A DNA stretch of 64,000 nt from CAWBRT01 sp963696525. GTDB lineage: Bacteria; Acidobacteriota; Terriglobia; Terriglobales; Acidobacteriaceae. The stretch is from positions 124,001 to 188,000 of the forward strand of contig CAVOKO010000003.1 in NCBI GenBank assembly GCA_963696525.1, in the 5' to 3' direction. The notes under the pieces are model-generated. The model saw only the letters and a list, made by a program, of their open reading frames with translations. It was not told the origin of the DNA and did no database searches. The translations under genes and the position numbers were made by a program. Shown here one piece after another: positions 16,761 through 26,265 of the stretch (position 1 is its first letter; the number at the start of each line of letters is the position of its first letter).

Positions 16761-17819
16761 ATGATTTTGGTGCAACAAGTGCAACTTGCCTGTTACATGA
16801 AATCAAACGCTCCGAATGTGTCCCCTTTCGGTGATGAGATTCCTCCCGAGCTGGTTCTCTTCGGCTGCACACCCGACATGGCCGCAATTCGGGAGAGTTT
16901 GCAGAAGATTGCCAACACCAACATACCGGTGTTGATTGAAGGCGAAAGCGGGACTGGGAAGGAACTAGTCTGCAAGTACCTGCACCAGCTCTCGGCCTCG
17001 AGCAACGGGCCCTTCGTCAAGGTTAACTGTCCTGCCATTCCCAACACCCTGGTTGAAAGCGAATTGTTTGGCTACGAGAAAGGGGCCTTCACGGGAGCCT
17101 TCGATTCCAAACCCGGCCGGGTGGAGATGGCTCACTGTGGAACGCTTTTTCTGGACGAGATCTCGGAACTGGATCTGTCGCTGCAGTCCAAGTTGCTGCA
17201 ACTGCTCCAGGACGGACAATTCTGCCGGATTGGCGCCAGCGAGGGGAAAAAGGTCGACGTTCGCGTGATTTGCGCCACCAATCGGCAATTACACCAGGAA
17301 GTGATCAATGGCAGATTTCGCCAGGATCTCTACTACCGCATCACGGGCTTGGTGTTGCAACTGCCACCCTTGCGCGAGCGTGTGGCCGATATCTCGATGC
17401 TGGCGGATTACCTGATCGCGCTGCACAGCGAAAAGTACAAGCGCAAAGTTCCCCCGTTGTCCGCGTCCACGCTGATGTTAATGAAGACCCACACCTGGTC
17501 GGGCAATATACGGGAGCTGGAAAACCTGATGAAGAGGTACGTGGTGCTGGGCACCGAGGATGTCATCACGAAGGAGCTGAAATGGCGCGCCATGAGCCAC
17601 ACGGACATGGAAATAGCGCCCGACAGCTCGATCGCTCTGGGACAGGTTACGCGCGAAGCGGTCAAGGATCTGGAGAGCAAGATTATTTTGAGCACGCTGC
17701 AGGCGAACCAATGGAACCGAAAGCGGGCCGCGCGCGCGCTGCAGATCAGTTATCGTTCGTTGCTTTATAAGTTGAAGAGAGCCGGAATCAACAGCCGGCG
17801 AGACGCCAGCCCCAACTAG
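16761..17819 (+). CDS. Sigma-54-dependent activator without receiver domain
   Basis: The product of 340-352 residues starts almost directly with the AAA+ domain: Walker A GESGTGKE at 61-68, GAFTGA at 108-113 and Walker B FLDEISEL. A Fis-type helix-turn-helix ends it (WNRKRAARALQISYRSLLYK). It has no N-terminal sensory domain, so it may be constitutively active or controlled by level or a partner, as with PspF. The start is ambiguous between ATG 16761 and ATG 16797; neither has a good ribosome-binding site. It lies 25 bp upstream of the export-protein gene and so heads the exopolysaccharide operon. Confidence 0.9.
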   Translation: MILVQQVQLACYMKSNAPNVSPFGDEIPPELVLFGCTPDMAAIRESLQKIANTNIPVLIEGESGTGKELVCKYLHQLSASSNGPFVKVNCPAIPNTLVESELFGYEKGAFTGAFDSKPGRVEMAHCGTLFLDEISELDLSLQSKLLQLLQDGQFCRIGASEGKKVDVRVICATNRQLHQEVINGRFRQDLYYRITGLVLQLPPLRERVADISMLADYLIALHSEKYKRKVPPLSASTLMLMKTHTWSGNIRELENLMKRYVVLGTEDVITKELKWRAMSHTDMEIAPDSSIALGQVTREAVKDLESKIILSTLQANQWNRKRAARALQISYRSLLYKLKRAGINSRRDASPN

Positions 17820-17844
17820 AAGCCGAATGGGGGATGGAGGAAGA

Positions 17845-18468
17845 ATGAAAAACTGGGGCAAGATTCTACTGTTACTGGGAGCACTCGCGCTGTTTGCGCC
17901 GGTGTGCGCCAGCGCTCAAGTGAAATCTGAAACGACACCGAAAGAACCCCTGGCCGCCGCGGTCCAAATGCCGCAGCCGAACAGTGCCGACTACGTGATT
18001 GGCGAAAGCGATGTGCTCGCCATCAATGTGTGGCACGAGCAGGAGCTGTCGAGGGTGCTTCCGGTGAGGGCGGATGGCAAGATCTCATTGCCTCTGATCG
18101 GGGATCTCACCGCCGGCGGATCGACTCCGGCCCAATTGCAGGCCACCATCGTCGAGAAGCTGCGCAGTTACATGGAGAACCCGGAAGTCACGGTCATTGT
18201 GCAGGAGCCGCGGAGCCAGTACTTCACGGTGGTCGGCGAGGTGATGAAACCGGGGGCGTATCCCCTGGGACAGCGTCTGAGCGTTCTGGATGGGCTGGCC
18301 ATGGCGGGCGGCTTCAAGGACTTCGCAAAAGTAAAGAGGATGTACATATTGCGTACCAACCGCGACGGAACTACCGGGAAGATGCCTTTCAACTACAAGA
18401 AGGCGCTTGGCGGCGACACGGCGCAGAATTTCATGCTCACGGCACGGGACACGATCGTTGTCCCGTAA
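17845..18468 (+). CDS. Polysaccharide export outer-membrane protein (Wza-like, SLBB)
   Basis: The 207-residue protein has a signal peptide (LLLLGALALFAPVCASAQ), a Poly_export domain (YVIGESDVLAINVWHEQELS) and one SLBB domain (YFTVVGEVMKPGAYPLG). Family members form the periplasmic and outer-membrane channel for exopolysaccharide. No lipobox Cys follows the signal. GGAGGA lies 5 bp before the ATG at 17845, better than the in-frame ATG at 17827. This is the first biosynthetic gene of the exopolysaccharide operon and resembles the export gene of exosortase-linked loci. Confidence 0.9.
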   Translation: MKNWGKILLLLGALALFAPVCASAQVKSETTPKEPLAAAVQMPQPNSADYVIGESDVLAINVWHEQELSRVLPVRADGKISLPLIGDLTAGGSTPAQLQATIVEKLRSYMENPEVTVIVQEPRSQYFTVVGEVMKPGAYPLGQRLSVLDGLAMAGGFKDFAKVKRMYILRTNRDGTTGKMPFNYKKALGGDTAQNFMLTARDTIVVP

Positions 18469-18487
18469 GAGAAGGAGTCGCTTGGCA

Positions 18488-19837
18488 ATGCGGATCAAAT
18501 TTGGCGCATGCTTGTTGCTGTTTTTCACGGGGTTAGCCGCGCAGGCGCAGGAGCCGGCCGTTGCGCTGCAGACCACGACGGAGGCAACCGCGCCGCATCT
18601 CTCCGGTGACGCTCCTTCGTTGGTAACCCAGAGCGATCCCGACTACAGGAACGTTCTGTTCGGTAGCGCGATGTTCGGGGGCAGCTTCGACACGGCGGGA
18701 TTCACGGAGACGAATGGCGGAACATCCAGCAACGTCATGTTTTTCGCCCAGCCGAGCATCGCCTTCCGGCAAACTGTGCCGACCGCGAACTGGACCTTGA
18801 GCTACACGCCGGGAGTGAGTATCAGCCAGCACGCGACCGACACTACCCTGTTCACACACAACCTGGCGGGCGATGGGCTCTGGAAGGCGACTCCGCGTCT
18901 GACCCTGCACGCGCGGCAGGACTACAGCATTTCCACCAATCCCTTCGAGACCGTCGGCAGAGTAGCGCTGCTGCCGGATCTGGGCGGATACTTCGGCCCG
19001 AACTATGACGGAGTGATTCCCTCTTCGAAGAGGACAGCCTATGTAACCAACGCCGATATCAGCTATCGCATGACCGCCCATACCTCTATCGGGATCACCG
19101 GCGGATACCAGCAATTCGATTACTCCAGCACCAGCAACACTCTGTTGTCCTCGGCTCTCATCAATTCCACGGTCCTGAACGGATCCGTCTTCGTGTCGGA
19201 CAAGATCTCGACGCGGCAGACGCTTGGAGTTCAGCTTGCCTATACCGATATTTACAGCTACGGCTCGCAGGAGTCCCGCGTCCAGGCGCCGGCGGTCCTG
19301 CTGTTTGACACGGTGCGGCTCACGCAACACTCTCTGCTGACGGCGTTCGCCGGACCGGAATACTCGCGCAGTTCCTCGGTCAACCCGATCACCATCCTCA
19401 ATGTGCCCGGCGAGCTAGCTATCTCGCAACGTGCCTGGCACCCTGCGGCTGGAGTGACGTATGCCTGGTCCGGAGCGCAAGACGCCCTTACCCTCCAGTT
19501 CTCGCGTCGCATCAGCCCCGGTGGCGGACTGATGAATGCGAACATCATGACCTTTGGCAGCGCCGCTTTCCGCACGAAGCTTAGCAAGCGCTGGACCACG
19601 GAAGAGCGCTTGAGCGTCGACAATCAGGACGAACTCGCTTTGTTTGGTTCGAATGTGAGTTTCCGGACGCTTTGGGCAGGTGGCAGCCTGACGCGCGAGT
19701 TCAGCCGAAATTTCTCGATCCGCCTGGACAGCGCCTACATAAGCCAAACCGGAAGCGGGCTCGGCATTGTTCCGGGAGACCACGGGTTAGTCCAGATCAC
19801 GGTAGATATTCACTTCCTAAAAGGCTTGGGCAGATAA
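18488..19837 (+). CDS. Outer-membrane beta-barrel protein of the exopolysaccharide locus
   Basis: A signal peptide (FGACLLLFFTGLAAQAQ) is followed by about 420 residues of alternating polar and hydrophobic strands with many aromatic-ended segments, ending in a strand (LVQITVDIHFLKG) as expected for a barrel. It resembles the uncharacterised outer-membrane beta-barrel proteins found in PEP-CTERM/exopolysaccharide loci. It may help the polymer cross the outer membrane. The ATG at 18488 was chosen because the signal peptide starts there and AAGGAG lies upstream. Confidence 0.7.
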   Translation: MRIKFGACLLLFFTGLAAQAQEPAVALQTTTEATAPHLSGDAPSLVTQSDPDYRNVLFGSAMFGGSFDTAGFTETNGGTSSNVMFFAQPSIAFRQTVPTANWTLSYTPGVSISQHATDTTLFTHNLAGDGLWKATPRLTLHARQDYSISTNPFETVGRVALLPDLGGYFGPNYDGVIPSSKRTAYVTNADISYRMTAHTSIGITGGYQQFDYSSTSNTLLSSALINSTVLNGSVFVSDKISTRQTLGVQLAYTDIYSYGSQESRVQAPAVLLFDTVRLTQHSLLTAFAGPEYSRSSSVNPITILNVPGELAISQRAWHPAAGVTYAWSGAQDALTLQFSRRISPGGGLMNANIMTFGSAAFRTKLSKRWTTEERLSVDNQDELALFGSNVSFRTLWAGGSLTREFSRNFSIRLDSAYISQTGSGLGIVPGDHGLVQITVDIHFLKGLGR

Positions 19838-19840
19838 GAC

Positions 19841-21427
19841 ATGTTCGACCAGGAAAATACAAAGCCCGCACTTACGGTTCATGATTATTGGCAGATCCTT
19901 CTGCGCCGGCGCTGGTGGCTGATCGGTGCGCTATTCGGTTGCTGGCTTCTGGCCTGGGGCGCGAGCCGTCTGTTGCCGTCCGTGTTTCGTTCCGAGACCC
20001 TCATTCTGGTGGAACAACAGAAAGTTCCGGAGCAATACGTGGTCAGCAACGTCTCCGTCGATTTGCAGGAACAACTGCAAAGCATGACGCAGCAAATCCT
20101 GAGCCGCACCAGGCTGGAGCGAATCATCGAGAAGTTTCATTTGTACACGCGCCAGCGGCAGCGGCTCGGCCCGGATGGCCTCGTCGACGAAATGCGCAAG
20201 GACATCCAGATCCAGCTGGTGGAGGCGCCGGGAAAACGTGGACAGCTTACGGCGTTTCGCATCATCTATTCCGCTCCCTCGCCAATCCTGGCGCAGCAGG
20301 TAGCGACGCAACTGACGTCCCTGTTCATCGATGAGAACATCCAGGAGCAGTCTCAACGCGCGGAAAACACGACGGAATTTCTCTCCAGCGAACTGAACGG
20401 TGCGCGCGCCAGCCTGGCCGAGCAGGAGGCCAAGGTCAAGCAATTCAAGAGCCGCTACCTGGGCGAGCTTCCCAGCCAGATGGACGGCAACGTTCATATC
20501 CTGACCGGCTTGCAGGAGCGTTATCACAGTCTTGCCCAGACGCTGAATCGGGCGCAGGAGCAACGCCTCTACATGGAGTCGCTGTTAAGCCAGTATCGCG
20601 CGGTTCGAACCGGCAGCGAAACGGGCGCCAATACACTGCCATCGGTGGAGCACGAGTTGGCGAAAATGAAGGCCGATTTGGCCGACGCGCAGACCCGCTA
20701 TACGGCAAAGCATCCCGACGTAATCCGGCTCAAGGGCCTGATCGCGAAGACCGAAAAGCTGAAGAGCGATATCGAGGCGGAGGCAGCCAAGCCGCAGCAG
20801 GATGAGGGACAAAAGTTTCCAACCAATTCCTCCGAGTTACAGACGATGGCACCCATGCTGCAATTGGAAGGACAGTTGAAAGCCAACGAACGGGAAATTC
20901 AGGATGGGCGCCGCGAAATGCAAACCCTGCAAACGCAGATCGCCGAATATCAGAGCCGCCTGAACTTGACGCCCGTACGCGAGCAACAGATCACGGACCT
21001 GACTCGCGATTACGAACAGTCGAAGGCCAACTACGACTCGCTGCTGAAAAAGCAGATGCAGTCGCAGTTGGCGACCAACTTGGAAAAGCGCCAGCAGGGC
21101 AAGGGATTCCGCATCATCGATCCACCCAGTCTTGCCCACAAACCGTATTCGCCGGATCGCGTGAAATTCAGCTTGCTGGGATTGATCGCAGGATTTCTCG
21201 CCGGCTTCGGTCTGGTTTTCCTGTCCGAGTTCCTAGATGACCACATCCGTGATGAAGAAGAGATCGCCCGAATGACAAACGCGCGTGTCCTTGCCGGTAT
21301 TCCGCACCTGGCCACGCCCGCCGACGAACGCAAGCGACATCGCCGGCGGTTTTTGGAATTGTGCGGTGCAGGGCTGATCTTTATTGTCATGGTCGGCGCT
21401 AACGTCTTTACTTTTTACAGGGGATAG
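19841..21427 (+). CDS. Polysaccharide chain-length determinant (Wzz/GumC family)
   Basis: The 528-residue protein has a cytoplasmic N-terminus (HDYWQILLRRRWWLI), a first membrane helix, a Wzz domain (SVFRSETLILVEQQKVP), a long periplasmic coiled coil (about residues 150-400, rich in Glu, Gln and Ala) and a second membrane helix near 445, then a short cytoplasmic tail. It resembles the PEP-CTERM-locus chain-length subfamily. The kinase domain is not fused; it is a separate gene two positions downstream. It overlaps nothing but starts 3 bp after the barrel gene. Confidence 0.9.
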   Translation: MFDQENTKPALTVHDYWQILLRRRWWLIGALFGCWLLAWGASRLLPSVFRSETLILVEQQKVPEQYVVSNVSVDLQEQLQSMTQQILSRTRLERIIEKFHLYTRQRQRLGPDGLVDEMRKDIQIQLVEAPGKRGQLTAFRIIYSAPSPILAQQVATQLTSLFIDENIQEQSQRAENTTEFLSSELNGARASLAEQEAKVKQFKSRYLGELPSQMDGNVHILTGLQERYHSLAQTLNRAQEQRLYMESLLSQYRAVRTGSETGANTLPSVEHELAKMKADLADAQTRYTAKHPDVIRLKGLIAKTEKLKSDIEAEAAKPQQDEGQKFPTNSSELQTMAPMLQLEGQLKANEREIQDGRREMQTLQTQIAEYQSRLNLTPVREQQITDLTRDYEQSKANYDSLLKKQMQSQLATNLEKRQQGKGFRIIDPPSLAHKPYSPDRVKFSLLGLIAGFLAGFGLVFLSEFLDDHIRDEEEIARMTNARVLAGIPHLATPADERKRHRRRFLELCGAGLIFIVMVGANVFTFYRG

Positions 21428-21429
21428 CC

Positions 21430-22590
21430 ATGTACGAAAAATTCTACGGCTTGGCGCAGAGTCCGTTCGGTGTCGGACCCGATCCGCAGTTCTACTACGG
21501 CACCGCCAAGCACAACGAAGCGCTGGCAAATCTTACGTACGGCATCCGGCGGCGCAAGGGGTTCGTGGTCTTGACGGGTGAGGTCGGCACCGGAAAAACG
21601 CTGCTGCTGCGCTGCCTGCTGGAAGCGCTGCGGCGCTCCAAGGTTACGCATGCGTTCATCTTCAACCCGCTGCTATCTACCAGCGACCTGTTACGGCACG
21701 TGGTTGCGGATTTCGGGATCAAAGCGCCAAAAATCAACCGTTCCGACCTGCTGCTGCAACTGAATCAATTCCTGATCGAGGTGTACCGCAGCGGCTCGAC
21801 GGCGGCTCTGCTGGTGGATGAAGCTCATCTGCTGTCGGCCGAACTGCTGGAAGAAATCCGCTTGCTCTCGAACATCGAGACCGCACAACACAAGTTGCTG
21901 CAGATCCTGCTGGTGGGCCAGCCGGAACTCGACGATATCCTCGATTCGCCCTATCTGCGGCAACTGAAACAGCGTGTCGCCCTGCGTTGCAGGCTCGAGC
22001 CGCTCGATGAGAACGAGATCCGCGGCTACATCGACCGAAGGTTGCAATTGGCGGGCGCGCCTGGACGACTGCTGGAAATCTTTCCTCCGGAAACCCTGGC
22101 CCGCATCGTTTTCTATTCCCACGGCACACCGCGGCTGATCAACAACATTTGCGACGCCGCCATGGTGAACGGATACGCTCAGCAAGCGAGGTCCGTCAGC
22201 CCCGCAATCATCGAGGAAGTAGCAAACGATCTGCGCCTCGGCGTGAACGGCGCGCGGGAATCGCACCAGGAGACCTGGATAACCCCCGCGACGGTGACGG
22301 AACCGGATAGGACGGCGAAAGCAGAGCCCGCGCTGGCAACGGATGCTGAAACTGTTTTCGAGATGGAGCCTCAATTTGTACCTGAGCCACGGGCCCGGTT
22401 CGTGCATGACCCCGGTGTGGTCTTCCAGCCGCACAACGATCAGGCGCCCGCACCGCAGGAGAACCTGGGTAACCGGAAGGCCATCATGGACGCATTGCAC
22501 CAATTGGCGAAGCTGCTGGACCCTGATGCAGAGCAAACGATAATTCAACCACAGCACTCCAGCTCCGGAGCCGGAGCTAGAAACCGATGA
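21430..22590 (+). CDS. ExeA-like AAA ATPase of the exosortase/EPS locus
   Basis: The 386-residue ATPase begins MYEKFYGLAQSPFGVGPDP, the typical start of ExeA/GspA-type ATPases found in PEP-CTERM exopolysaccharide loci. Walker A is GEVGTGKT at 50-57 and Walker B is LLVDEAHLL. HGTPRLINNICD is the sensor-2 region. The last 110 residues are low-complexity and rich in Pro, Glu and Ala. It is thought to assist export or assembly, but its exact role is unproven. Its stop overlaps the next start by 4 bp (ATGA). Confidence 0.88.
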   Translation: MYEKFYGLAQSPFGVGPDPQFYYGTAKHNEALANLTYGIRRRKGFVVLTGEVGTGKTLLLRCLLEALRRSKVTHAFIFNPLLSTSDLLRHVVADFGIKAPKINRSDLLLQLNQFLIEVYRSGSTAALLVDEAHLLSAELLEEIRLLSNIETAQHKLLQILLVGQPELDDILDSPYLRQLKQRVALRCRLEPLDENEIRGYIDRRLQLAGAPGRLLEIFPPETLARIVFYSHGTPRLINNICDAAMVNGYAQQARSVSPAIIEEVANDLRLGVNGARESHQETWITPATVTEPDRTAKAEPALATDAETVFEMEPQFVPEPRARFVHDPGVVFQPHNDQAPAPQENLGNRKAIMDALHQLAKLLDPDAEQTIIQPQHSSSGAGARNR

Positions 22591-23711
22591 GCCGGATCTT
22601 CAGCGCGCTGCGTCAATCCGAGATTGATCAAAAGACCGAGACGGAAGCTCCGCCCGCCGCATGGACGGCGGTTCAGGAGCCGGCAAAGGTCTCGGAGCTG
22701 CCGCCCTCCGTGTGGACAACGGTCGAGGTGGAGGAAACGCCGACATCCGCGCCTCCGCTGGCGGAACCCATGGCGGTAGAGAGCGCGGAACTGCCGGAAG
22801 TTTCGCCGGTCACGACCGTGGCCGTCGAGGAACTGCCCAAGTTGGCGGAGCCCGCAGCCATCGAATGGGCGGAGACTGAGTCATCGGTAGAGGTTCAGGA
22901 TTCCTCAACCAGCGCCTGGCCGGAAGTCCAGCAAACGCCTCCGAACCAACTGGAATTCATTGCGTCGATTGACCTCAAGACCGCCGATTCCGCGCGCTTG
23001 GTGGCAAAAGCGGACGAGCGCGGACTCGGGGCCGAGAAGTTTCGCGTGCTGGCGGCGCGGCTGAACAATCTGCGTCACGACGGCAAGCCGAAGGTTTTGC
23101 AGGTCACCAGCAGCATCATCGGCGAAGGCAAATCTCTGGTATCTGCGAATCTGGCGCTGACCTTGGCAAAGCGCTCGTCGCAGAACGTGCTTCTGATCGA
23201 GGGTGATTTGCGCAAGCCGGCCCTGAGCGGCATTTTCGGTTTGGGCAAACGTCCCGGGCTCAACGAGTGGTGGAAGGGCAAAGACTCTATTTTCAACTTC
23301 CTGTTGCGCGCCGGTGATACCAGCCTGTACTTGCTGCCCAGCACTTCGGTGCAGCATCCTGCGTCAGTGCTGCAATCGGGACGGTTGGTCGATGTTATTG
23401 CCGAGTTGTCCAGGCAGTTCGATTGGATCATCATCGACACTCCTCCGCTGCTGCCCATGGCCGATTCCAATCTGTGGGCGCGATTGGCCGATGGAACTCT
23501 GCTGGTGGTCCGCAAAGGAACCGTGACTCGCACGGCGTTGAAGCAAGCCATGGAAACCATGGATAGTCCCAAGTTGGTCGGGGTCGTGTTGAACGACGCC
23601 ACCGACTTCGCCCAAGTGAACTACTACGACCAGTATTACTCCGGCAAGCCGATCAAGCCTGCAAAGAAGCAGGCAGCAGCGAAGCCGGACGAAGGAAAGA
23701 GCAGCGAATGA
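22587..23711 (+). CDS. Tyrosine autokinase (BY-kinase, CpsD/CapB type)
   Basis: The 374-residue protein has a low-complexity N-terminal third (repeats of WT.V.E and PP motifs), then a P-loop BY-kinase domain: Walker A SSIIGEGKSL near 175-184, Walker A' LLIEGDLRKP and Walker B WIIIDTPPLLP. Its C-terminal YYDQYY tyrosine cluster is the expected autophosphorylation site. Such kinases work with a Wzz partner to control polymer length; the partner here is the 19841 gene. Stop and start overlap by 4 bp on both sides. Confidence 0.9.
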   Translation: MSRIFSALRQSEIDQKTETEAPPAAWTAVQEPAKVSELPPSVWTTVEVEETPTSAPPLAEPMAVESAELPEVSPVTTVAVEELPKLAEPAAIEWAETESSVEVQDSSTSAWPEVQQTPPNQLEFIASIDLKTADSARLVAKADERGLGAEKFRVLAARLNNLRHDGKPKVLQVTSSIIGEGKSLVSANLALTLAKRSSQNVLLIEGDLRKPALSGIFGLGKRPGLNEWWKGKDSIFNFLLRAGDTSLYLLPSTSVQHPASVLQSGRLVDVIAELSRQFDWIIIDTPPLLPMADSNLWARLADGTLLVVRKGTVTRTALKQAMETMDSPKLVGVVLNDATDFAQVNYYDQYYSGKPIKPAKKQAAAKPDEGKSSE

Positions 23712-25090
23712 TTCGTTTTTTCAATGCGTATTTCCCGACTCGGACGGTCTTGCTGGGCGCTTCCGAAGCAGTCCTGACCGCGGCTGCATTCGTACTTGCG
23801 ATCATCGCGGCCATGGGGCCGTTCAACGCGCAGATGTTCATCGGCTATGAGCAAGGCGGTGACAGAATCGCGCTGGTTGTCTGCGTTTTCATCGTGTGCA
23901 TGTATTACTTCGATCTTTACGACTCCACGGTTTTGCGCAGCCAACGGGAAGTATTCACCCGCCTGATCCAGGTATTCGGCGCGGTGTGCATTATTCTTGC
24001 TTTGGTGTATTCGATGTTTCCGGCGATGCGCCTACAGCAGAACGTATTTGGCGCCGGAGCGCTCGCCGCGGCATCGGTGACCGTGCTCTGGCGACGACTG
24101 TTCAGCTTCGTCAGTACATGGCCGTTGTTCATGGAGCGGGTGCTCGTGCTGGGAGACGGGGTGCTGGCACAGGACCTGCTGAAGGAGATCCACGACCGCC
24201 GCGAACTCGGGATTCAGGTGGTTGCCCATATTTCGGAGGACCAGGATTGGAGTTCCTGGCAAAGACCGGGAATGCCGGCCTTCGCGGCTGAAATCGACCG
24301 CGTCACACGCGTGCTGCGAGTGCGTAGAATCATCGTCTCGATGAAAGAGCGGCGCGGACGGCTGCCGGTCGACTCCCTGCTCGCATTGAAGAAGCGCGGA
24401 GTCATGATCCAGGATGGAAGCGAGCTTTACCAAATCATCACCGGTAAAATTTCACTCGACTCTCTGCTTCCCAGCATGTTGGTGTTCTCGCCCGGATTCC
24501 AGGTGTCCCGTCTGTTCCTGCTGTACAAGCGGACTTTCTCGCTGGTCTTCTCCACCGTGGCTTTGCTGCTGACTTTGCCCCTGATGCTACTGCTCGCCGT
24601 TGTCATCAGGTTTGACTCGACGGGGCCGGTGATCTTCCGCCAGCGCCGCATCGGAAAAGACGGCAAAATCTTTACGCTTTACAAATTTCGCTCCATGTAC
24701 GAGGGAGTGGACGGGGACCGGCCGGCCGCGAAGGACGACGCTCGCTGCACGCGCGTTGGCCGCTGGCTGCGCGCATCCAGGATCGACGAGCTGCCACAGT
24801 TGTGGAACATCTTCCGCGGCGACATGCACCTGGTCGGTCCGCGCCCGTTCGTACCCGAGCAGGAGGCGAAACTGGCCGACGAGATTCCTTTCTACAGCCT
24901 GCGCTGGAGTGTGCGGCCGGGAGCCACGGGCTGGGCGCAAGTCAATCGCGGGTATTGCTCGACCCTCGCGGAGAACGCCGAAAAGCTGGCTTACGACCTG
25001 TTCTACATCAAGAATCTTTCGGTCGGCCTGGATCTGCTCGTCATCTTCAAAACCTTCAAGATACTCTTGCTCGGCCGGGGTGCCCGATGA
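23708..25090 (+). CDS. Polyprenyl-phosphate glycosyl-1-phosphate transferase
   Basis: The 460-residue protein has four or five N-terminal membrane segments, a CoA-binding-like middle and a C-terminal bacterial sugar transferase domain. Conserved blocks are KFRSMYEG, TRVGRWLRASRIDELPQLWN and DMHLVGPRPFVPEQE. These enzymes start the repeat unit by moving a sugar phosphate to undecaprenyl phosphate in the inner membrane. The form is typical of the PEP-CTERM-linked EpsB-type subfamily. It overlaps both neighbours by 4 bp. Confidence 0.92.
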   Translation: MIRFFNAYFPTRTVLLGASEAVLTAAAFVLAIIAAMGPFNAQMFIGYEQGGDRIALVVCVFIVCMYYFDLYDSTVLRSQREVFTRLIQVFGAVCIILALVYSMFPAMRLQQNVFGAGALAAASVTVLWRRLFSFVSTWPLFMERVLVLGDGVLAQDLLKEIHDRRELGIQVVAHISEDQDWSSWQRPGMPAFAAEIDRVTRVLRVRRIIVSMKERRGRLPVDSLLALKKRGVMIQDGSELYQIITGKISLDSLLPSMLVFSPGFQVSRLFLLYKRTFSLVFSTVALLLTLPLMLLLAVVIRFDSTGPVIFRQRRIGKDGKIFTLYKFRSMYEGVDGDRPAAKDDARCTRVGRWLRASRIDELPQLWNIFRGDMHLVGPRPFVPEQEAKLADEIPFYSLRWSVRPGATGWAQVNRGYCSTLAENAEKLAYDLFYIKNLSVGLDLLVIFKTFKILLLGRGAR

Positions 25091-26265
25091 CAGCCTGGGC
25101 GGGATTCGTTTTCTGGTCGTCGCTGCTTGGGATTCTGTACGCATATTTTGGCTACCCTTTGCTGCTGTTCGTTTGTTACGGATTGTCACAGATGTTGCGC
25201 GACCTGCGTTACCTGATGAGTCGCCGCGACCGACGACGCGGCGAACGGCCGGCAGAAGAGCTTCCGGCGTTGTCGATGCTGATCGCCGCCTACAACGAAG
25301 CGGAACATCTTGAGGAGAAAATCCGCAACCTCGCGGCCCTGGACTACCCGGCGGACAAGTTGCAAGTGGTGATCGTTTCCGATGGTTCGAGCGACGGGAC
25401 CAACGCCATGCTGCGCCAAATCTCCGACTCGCGCATCGAGGCCGTGATCCAACCTGAGCGCGGCGGAAAGGCCGCGGCTCTGAACGTAGCCTTGGAGCGC
25501 GCTCGCCATGACCTCCTCGTGTTTTCCGACTGCAGCACCATGTTCTCGCCGGACGCGCTCAGAAAGCTCGTGCGCCACTTTGACGATCCGTCGATCGGGC
25601 TGGTGTGCGGTTCTTTGCTCTTCGAGGCGGGCGCGGAATCGCGGCAGACCGAGGGCGTCTACTGGAAATATGAAACGGTTCTGCGATTGATGGAGGCCCG
25701 TCTGGGCGCCACGCTCACGCCGAGCGGCGCCATGTATGCGGTGCGCCGCGCCGCCTATGCCCCGCCCCGGCAGGGCGTCGTCGTGGATGACATCGTGACC
25801 TCGATGAACGTCCGCAGCCTGGGCTACAAGGTGCATTACGATCCTGAAGCCAAGGCCGTAGACTATCCCGCATCCACCGTCGCCGGCGAATTCAAGCGGC
25901 GCGTGCGCATTGCGACCGGCAGTTTTCTGGCGCTGTCGTCATTGCTGAAAGTGCCTCTGCACGGCTTCACCGCTTTCGCCTTTGTGTCGCACAAGCTACT
26001 CCGCTGGATTGTTCCCATGCTGTTGATTCTGGTCTTCGCCAGTAACCTGTTTCTGCTGGGGAAGCCGCTCTATTGCGTATCGCTGGCGCTGCAGGTGGCC
26101 ATTTACGCATGGGCAGCCGTTGGCTTCATCTTCCGCCGCCGGTTGCGGCAAGTGCGCTTTGCGCTCATCGGTTATTTTCTGGTGGCCATGAACCTGGCGT
26201 TTCTGGTCGGCCTGCTGCAATGGCTGACAGGCCGTAAGGAGAGTGCATGGCAGCGAGTGCAATAG
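25087..26265 (+). CDS. Family 2 glycosyltransferase with membrane anchor
   Basis: The 392-residue protein has an N-terminal membrane helix, a GT2 domain (SMLIAAYNEAEHLEEKI, VSDGSSDGTN, and RGGKAAALN) and three or four C-terminal membrane helices. The architecture is that of processive or polyprenyl-linked GT2 enzymes. The start at 25087 overlaps the preceding stop (ATGA); the frame is open upstream to 24802 but that part is inside the previous gene. It extends the lipid-linked sugar begun by the 23708 enzyme (inference). Confidence 0.88.
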   Translation: MTAWAGFVFWSSLLGILYAYFGYPLLLFVCYGLSQMLRDLRYLMSRRDRRRGERPAEELPALSMLIAAYNEAEHLEEKIRNLAALDYPADKLQVVIVSDGSSDGTNAMLRQISDSRIEAVIQPERGGKAAALNVALERARHDLLVFSDCSTMFSPDALRKLVRHFDDPSIGLVCGSLLFEAGAESRQTEGVYWKYETVLRLMEARLGATLTPSGAMYAVRRAAYAPPRQGVVVDDIVTSMNVRSLGYKVHYDPEAKAVDYPASTVAGEFKRRVRIATGSFLALSSLLKVPLHGFTAFAFVSHKLLRWIVPMLLILVFASNLFLLGKPLYCVSLALQVAIYAWAAVGFIFRRRLRQVRFALIGYFLVAMNLAFLVGLLQWLTGRKESAWQRVQ

